Assembly (NCBI RefSeq): GCF_040115645.1
Contig: NC_089542.1
Coordinates: forward strand, 6,696,001 to 6,760,000
Direction of reading: 5' to 3'
DNA from: Euwallacea fornicatus
Lineage: Eukaryota > Arthropoda > Insecta > Coleoptera > Curculionidae
DNA: 64,000 bases
Part shown: in pieces, positions 60,424 to 64,000 of the stretch
Position numbering within the stretch: the first letter of the stretch is position 1
Layout: every line of letters starts with the position of its first letter
The notes under the pieces: generated by a model
Told to the model about the DNA's origin: nothing
Seen by the model: the letters and a program-made list of their open reading frames with translations, nothing else
The model's database searches: none
Translations under genes and position numbers: made by a program

Positions 60424-60790
60424 TGGAACCGATATTTCCACAAAGAAGGCTGACCAAAAAGGCCTCTAGCAACTTTTCGAACGAATGCTACCTCGGTTTC
60501 TCGAAGATGTATACGATGGTGCACCAGCATATTTCAGTGTGGTTGCTCGTGAATTTTTAACGATAACATACTGAGATCGCTGGATTCGTCGAGGCGGCCC
60601 CCACTTATGGCCGGCTCGATCACCGGACTTAAACCCCCTGGATTATTTCCTATGGGAGCATCTAAAGTCATTAATTCATAATACTCCCGTGGACAATGTG
60701 GAATAGTTGAAATATCGGATCATTGATGCCCTCTATAACCGGACATCCTATGTAACTGTCCTCATGTGCCTAAGACCCAGCCCTAATCAT
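60424..60790 (+). pseudogene. DD41D-type transposase remnant
   Basis: Reads EPIFPQRRLTKKASSNF, then after a frame shift YDGAPAYFSVVAREF with the second catalytic Asp. An in-frame stop follows, then RWIRRGGPHLWPARSPD and LNPLDYFLWEHLKSLIHNTP with the last Asp 41 residues after the second. The end, RIIDALYNRTSYV, is the beginning of the C-terminal helix region. The N-terminal half is missing. Sequence conservation is good, suggesting a younger copy than 38135-38410. Confidence 0.82.
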
Positions 60791-60960
60791 TATACATTAA
60801 TGTGATAGAAAATCTTTAAGCCAAATTAGAAACAGAAATTAGAAAATACATATCGAACAAAGAAACGCTAAAGGGAAAATGGAAAAAAGTACCTCTCGAT
60901 TAAACCCGAAAAATAATGGAATCCGTTCCAAATCATCTACGAAAAGTAATATTAAACAAA

Positions 60961-61255
60961 GATTTACCAACGAAGTAGTGAATTACATATGTACATAATG
61001 TATGTACCTTATTAAGGTATAACATACTCATTAATTGTATGTAACATTTAAACTTTGAAGTTCATTAGCGCGGTTAATTTATTTATGTGATTATTTATTT
61101 ATTAAAGACTGCTTAATTGTTGATTTAACTCATTATTTCAAATAAACAGATATCAAGGTATATTATAGAAATATTTATAATGTGAAGTTCCTGATGTAAA
61201 TTTATCAATAAAAATCTATTAACTTATGAGGTGTATCATTTTCACTTTGAGCCAC
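60961..61255 (+). repeat. Left arm of a large inverted repeat
   Basis: Inverted copy of 63690-64000. Shared blocks include accaacgaagtagt, tacatatgtacataatgtat, attgttgattt and aggtgtatcat, with a few indels. Confidence 0.85.
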
Positions 61256-63689
61256 CTTGAGTCTGCTAATATGCAAATAAATCGAACTAGAAAAATAATT
61301 TATGAATCTTATCAAGAAATGCTATTTTGTGTAACTTTTGCCATATTGTAGGAATTAGTTTCGATAGTTCCGCCGAATCGATTTCGTTACACATAACTAG
61401 CATTTCTCAATTAATTAAATAATTAGCTATTTTTCAATTTTTTCGAATAAAGTGGTCGTGTAGAAGTAGTATGAGTGAGAAACCATTTAGGACAAATAGC
61501 AGAGTAAACGATTTCGACCAATTTAGGAAGACGAAAATTAGCAAGACAGGGCATGGAGAAAAATAAGGGACGAGAGTAGGATTACTCGCAATGATATAGT
61601 GAAGGAAGTCGCGGGGTGGGGGATACTGACTGGTAGTTGGTAATGGTTGTTTCAGTTGATGATGAACTGGCAGAACTGAATATCTAGACTGGTCAGTGTA
61701 GTAGTAACACCATTGTATGTGAAATAAATGCATGGGAAACATACTCAGTGGAGAGTTGTGTTCATGGATAAAAGGGAGAAGAATGGCTTGAATGCATGGT
61801 GAACGAATGTTTTGCGAATAACTACAGCGATCAAGGTATAACTTTCAGGACGGTAAAAAATGAATAGACTTAATGGTCTATATATATGTTAAGGCATACG
61901 ATTGAATTGTGAGGTAAGATTGGTTTGTTTCGACGTGGATGGGCAAGCAGAGCAAGATAGGAAAGACTTATGGATAGAGGACTTTTGAACATATACTGAT
62001 GAGATAGATAAAACTATTTTGCTTTAATGCAATGAACAGTAAGAACGAATCCGAAAGGAATGCTGTAAAGATGCCGAAGCATATTAGAGGGGTACTGAGA
62101 AGTATAGTTCTGAACGGAAAGAAGAATGAGTTGAAAGGTAATGCTTGGTGGTATGGTAAACGGAAAAAAGTTAAGAAGTGCGTCAGGAAAGAGCTAGAAA
62201 GAAATTATTGTAGAAAATCACAGATAGTGGAAAGGATAGGAAATGGAAGCTTCTTGATCCTCGGCAGTGGCGAAAGGAAAACATCTGCGGTACGCTTTTT
62301 CGTTCTGGAGAGTAGAATGCCCCTAGAGAATGACGTCAAAAAAATGTGTTAACCTTCTGTACGTCGGAGCTTTTTAATAAACACTTTTGACGTAATTTGC
62401 CTGGAAATGTCGACTTGTCAGAGTATAGAATTGGTACCCCTGGAGAGGTATACCAAGATTTTATAAGAATAAAGTTGAAGATAAAAGAGAGGCGTGATGG
62501 ATTTTCTCGATAATCCGAAACAACGTTCATGGATGTGGCTGATATCATGGAGGAGATATCAATTCTTAAATTGAAAAATTACGACAAATTTCCAATTATG
62601 GCCACATTGACAAGTTTCATTCGAAAAATTCTTTTAAAAGGAAAATTCAGAAATTTCGATAAAAGTGCTATTTGATCTGCTCTATAAACACTAAAATAAC
62701 AAAAAAAAAAAGATGAATTTACTACTCAAACTTGGAGGGTACTCAAAAAAAATTGCAACTATACTATACTAGTATATGTATATTGGAGCCTGGTTTCACC
62801 GAATATTATAGTTGGGAGGGGTGGAAGGTCGGTAAAAGAGACTAAGAGGGAGTGGAAACTAATCTGGGATATGTGTGAAGAATGGGATGGTAGAGGCAGG
62901 TTGTGACGCAATGATTGTAAGACCAGCATTATGTATTTGGAGTAAGGGTAAAGAACTTCAATTTCTGAATAATACAGGATGTCTTAGGAAAAGTTGGATA
63001 AAAGCATTTGATGCATTCCTACGTCGCAGTATATCTGGATAACAAAAAATTCAAACGTAAATTTCGCAGGATTTTGAAATGGTTAGGAATTTTATTCCGT
63101 AACCGTACAATAAGTACCCGAAGTAAAAAAGTAGAAATTTACATAGGTACATTTTCCATACATTAAATATTTTTGGTCTTTTGTGAATAAGCTTCGAAAG
63201 GACTTAGCTATTCCTATAAAAGCATAGAGCTGAACAAAGAAGCTAAAATCGTTCAGAAAGAAATCGCGGAAATTCCTGACGACTTTGAGGAAAAATGTTA
63301 CAGTGCCTGGCTTACTGACGATATTCCTGAACTCAAATTATAGCTCTTTCTCCAGACACTTTTACGCCCCTAGAAGAGAAACTCAACACCTTTGATCGGA
63401 GAAAGAGCACTGATGAATTGCCTTTCTTGAGTTCTAGATTTTCCGCCATTTTTCTTTTATCTAAGAACGCTCTTGGCTTGTCCCAATCTACAATTTTGAG
63501 CCACAAGAACGTATTAAAAATCATCCTCATTTGAGTTGAAGTGGAATCATCGAAAGAGTCAAAAATTAAATATCTTGAAATCAGCATGGATTTTTTAGAG
63601 GTAGAGGCCAACTTTAGAGAATCTGTTGGGTTGTTTTAAGAGTACGCGATCAAAAAAGGCGAACCCGGGAATCAAGTTGATCTAATCTT
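61256..63689. other. Interior of the large inverted-repeat element
   Basis: About 2.4 kb, purine-rich on the plus strand, with no intact gene. A plus-strand frame at 62032-62352 (106 codons, KGNAWWYGKRKKVKKCVRKE) and text around 62540 (ADIMEEISILKLKNYDKFP) loosely resemble the spacer and first reverse-transcriptase motif of non-LTR retrotransposons. The minus-strand frame 63333-63611 is unrecognised. Confidence 0.35.
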
Positions 63690-64000
63690 CACACAGTGGC
63701 TCAATGTGAAAATATGATACACCTCCTAATTTGATAGATTTTTATTCATAGATTTGCATCTGCAACTTAACAAATAATCATAATTTTTTTGTAATATGCA
63801 TTTATATCTACTATCAAATAGCAAATAATGTGTTAAATCAACAATTGAAGAGTTTGTAATAAATAAGTAACCACATGATCAAATTGATCGCGCAAATGAA
63901 CTTCAATGTTTAAATATTGCCTACAATTAGTGACTATATTATTCCTTAGTAAAGTACATACATTATGTACATATGTAATTTACTACTTCGTTGGTAAATA
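63690..64000 (-). repeat. Right arm of a large inverted repeat, running off the window
   Basis: Reverse complement of 60961-61255. The match continues to the last base of the window, so the element's right end is not visible. Confidence 0.85.

Overview
The window is AT-rich animal nuclear DNA, most likely from an insect and possibly a beetle. The order is an inference from the mix of Tc1/mariner and Ty3/gypsy (Mdg3-like) elements, and no sequence here proves a species. Only one stretch is a convincing host coding exon: 7531-7812 on the minus strand. It has canonical splice sites and encodes an immunoglobulin domain that I recognise as the second Ig domain of the netrin receptor UNC-5. Everything else is therefore probably intron or flanking DNA of a long, minus-strand unc-5 gene loaded with transposons. 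I saw no bacterial genes, CRISPR arrays, tRNA or rRNA genes.

Layout. 1-4274: a mariner-like element with about 70-bp inverted ends and a broken DD41D-type transposase (1-1755), a truncated Tc1 pseudogene (1957-2615), and a complete but dead Tc1 element with TA target site (2881-4274). 4277-9908: unique sequence around the unc-5 exon. 9909-22400: a series of long-inverted-repeat elements, transposase fragments and a mariner pseudogene. 22420-27642: an apparently recent LTR retrotransposon on the minus strand. Its two 361-bp LTRs look identical, its target duplication is 4 bp, and it has one open gag-pol frame of 1396 codons. It sits inside an older long-inverted-repeat element (about 21870-27830). 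27889-44502: mostly featureless AT-rich DNA with two more long-inverted-repeat elements and two transposase remnants. 44503-60790: a long-inverted-repeat element that still carries a recognisable transposase (49007-50675), a further transposase between inward-facing repeats (52476-54422), a short MITE-like element, a second mariner of the 17880 family (57989-59061) and a DD41D remnant. 60961 to the window end: a pair of roughly 300-bp inverted repeats enclosing about 2.4 kb with a possible non-LTR retrotransposon remnant.

The main theme is a family of elements with inverted arms of about 200-500 bp. Several carry only the last few dozen codons of a DD41D-type transposase between the arms, which suggests they are deletion derivatives mobilised by fuller copies such as 49007-50675. 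The LTR element is the only clearly intact coding mobile element.
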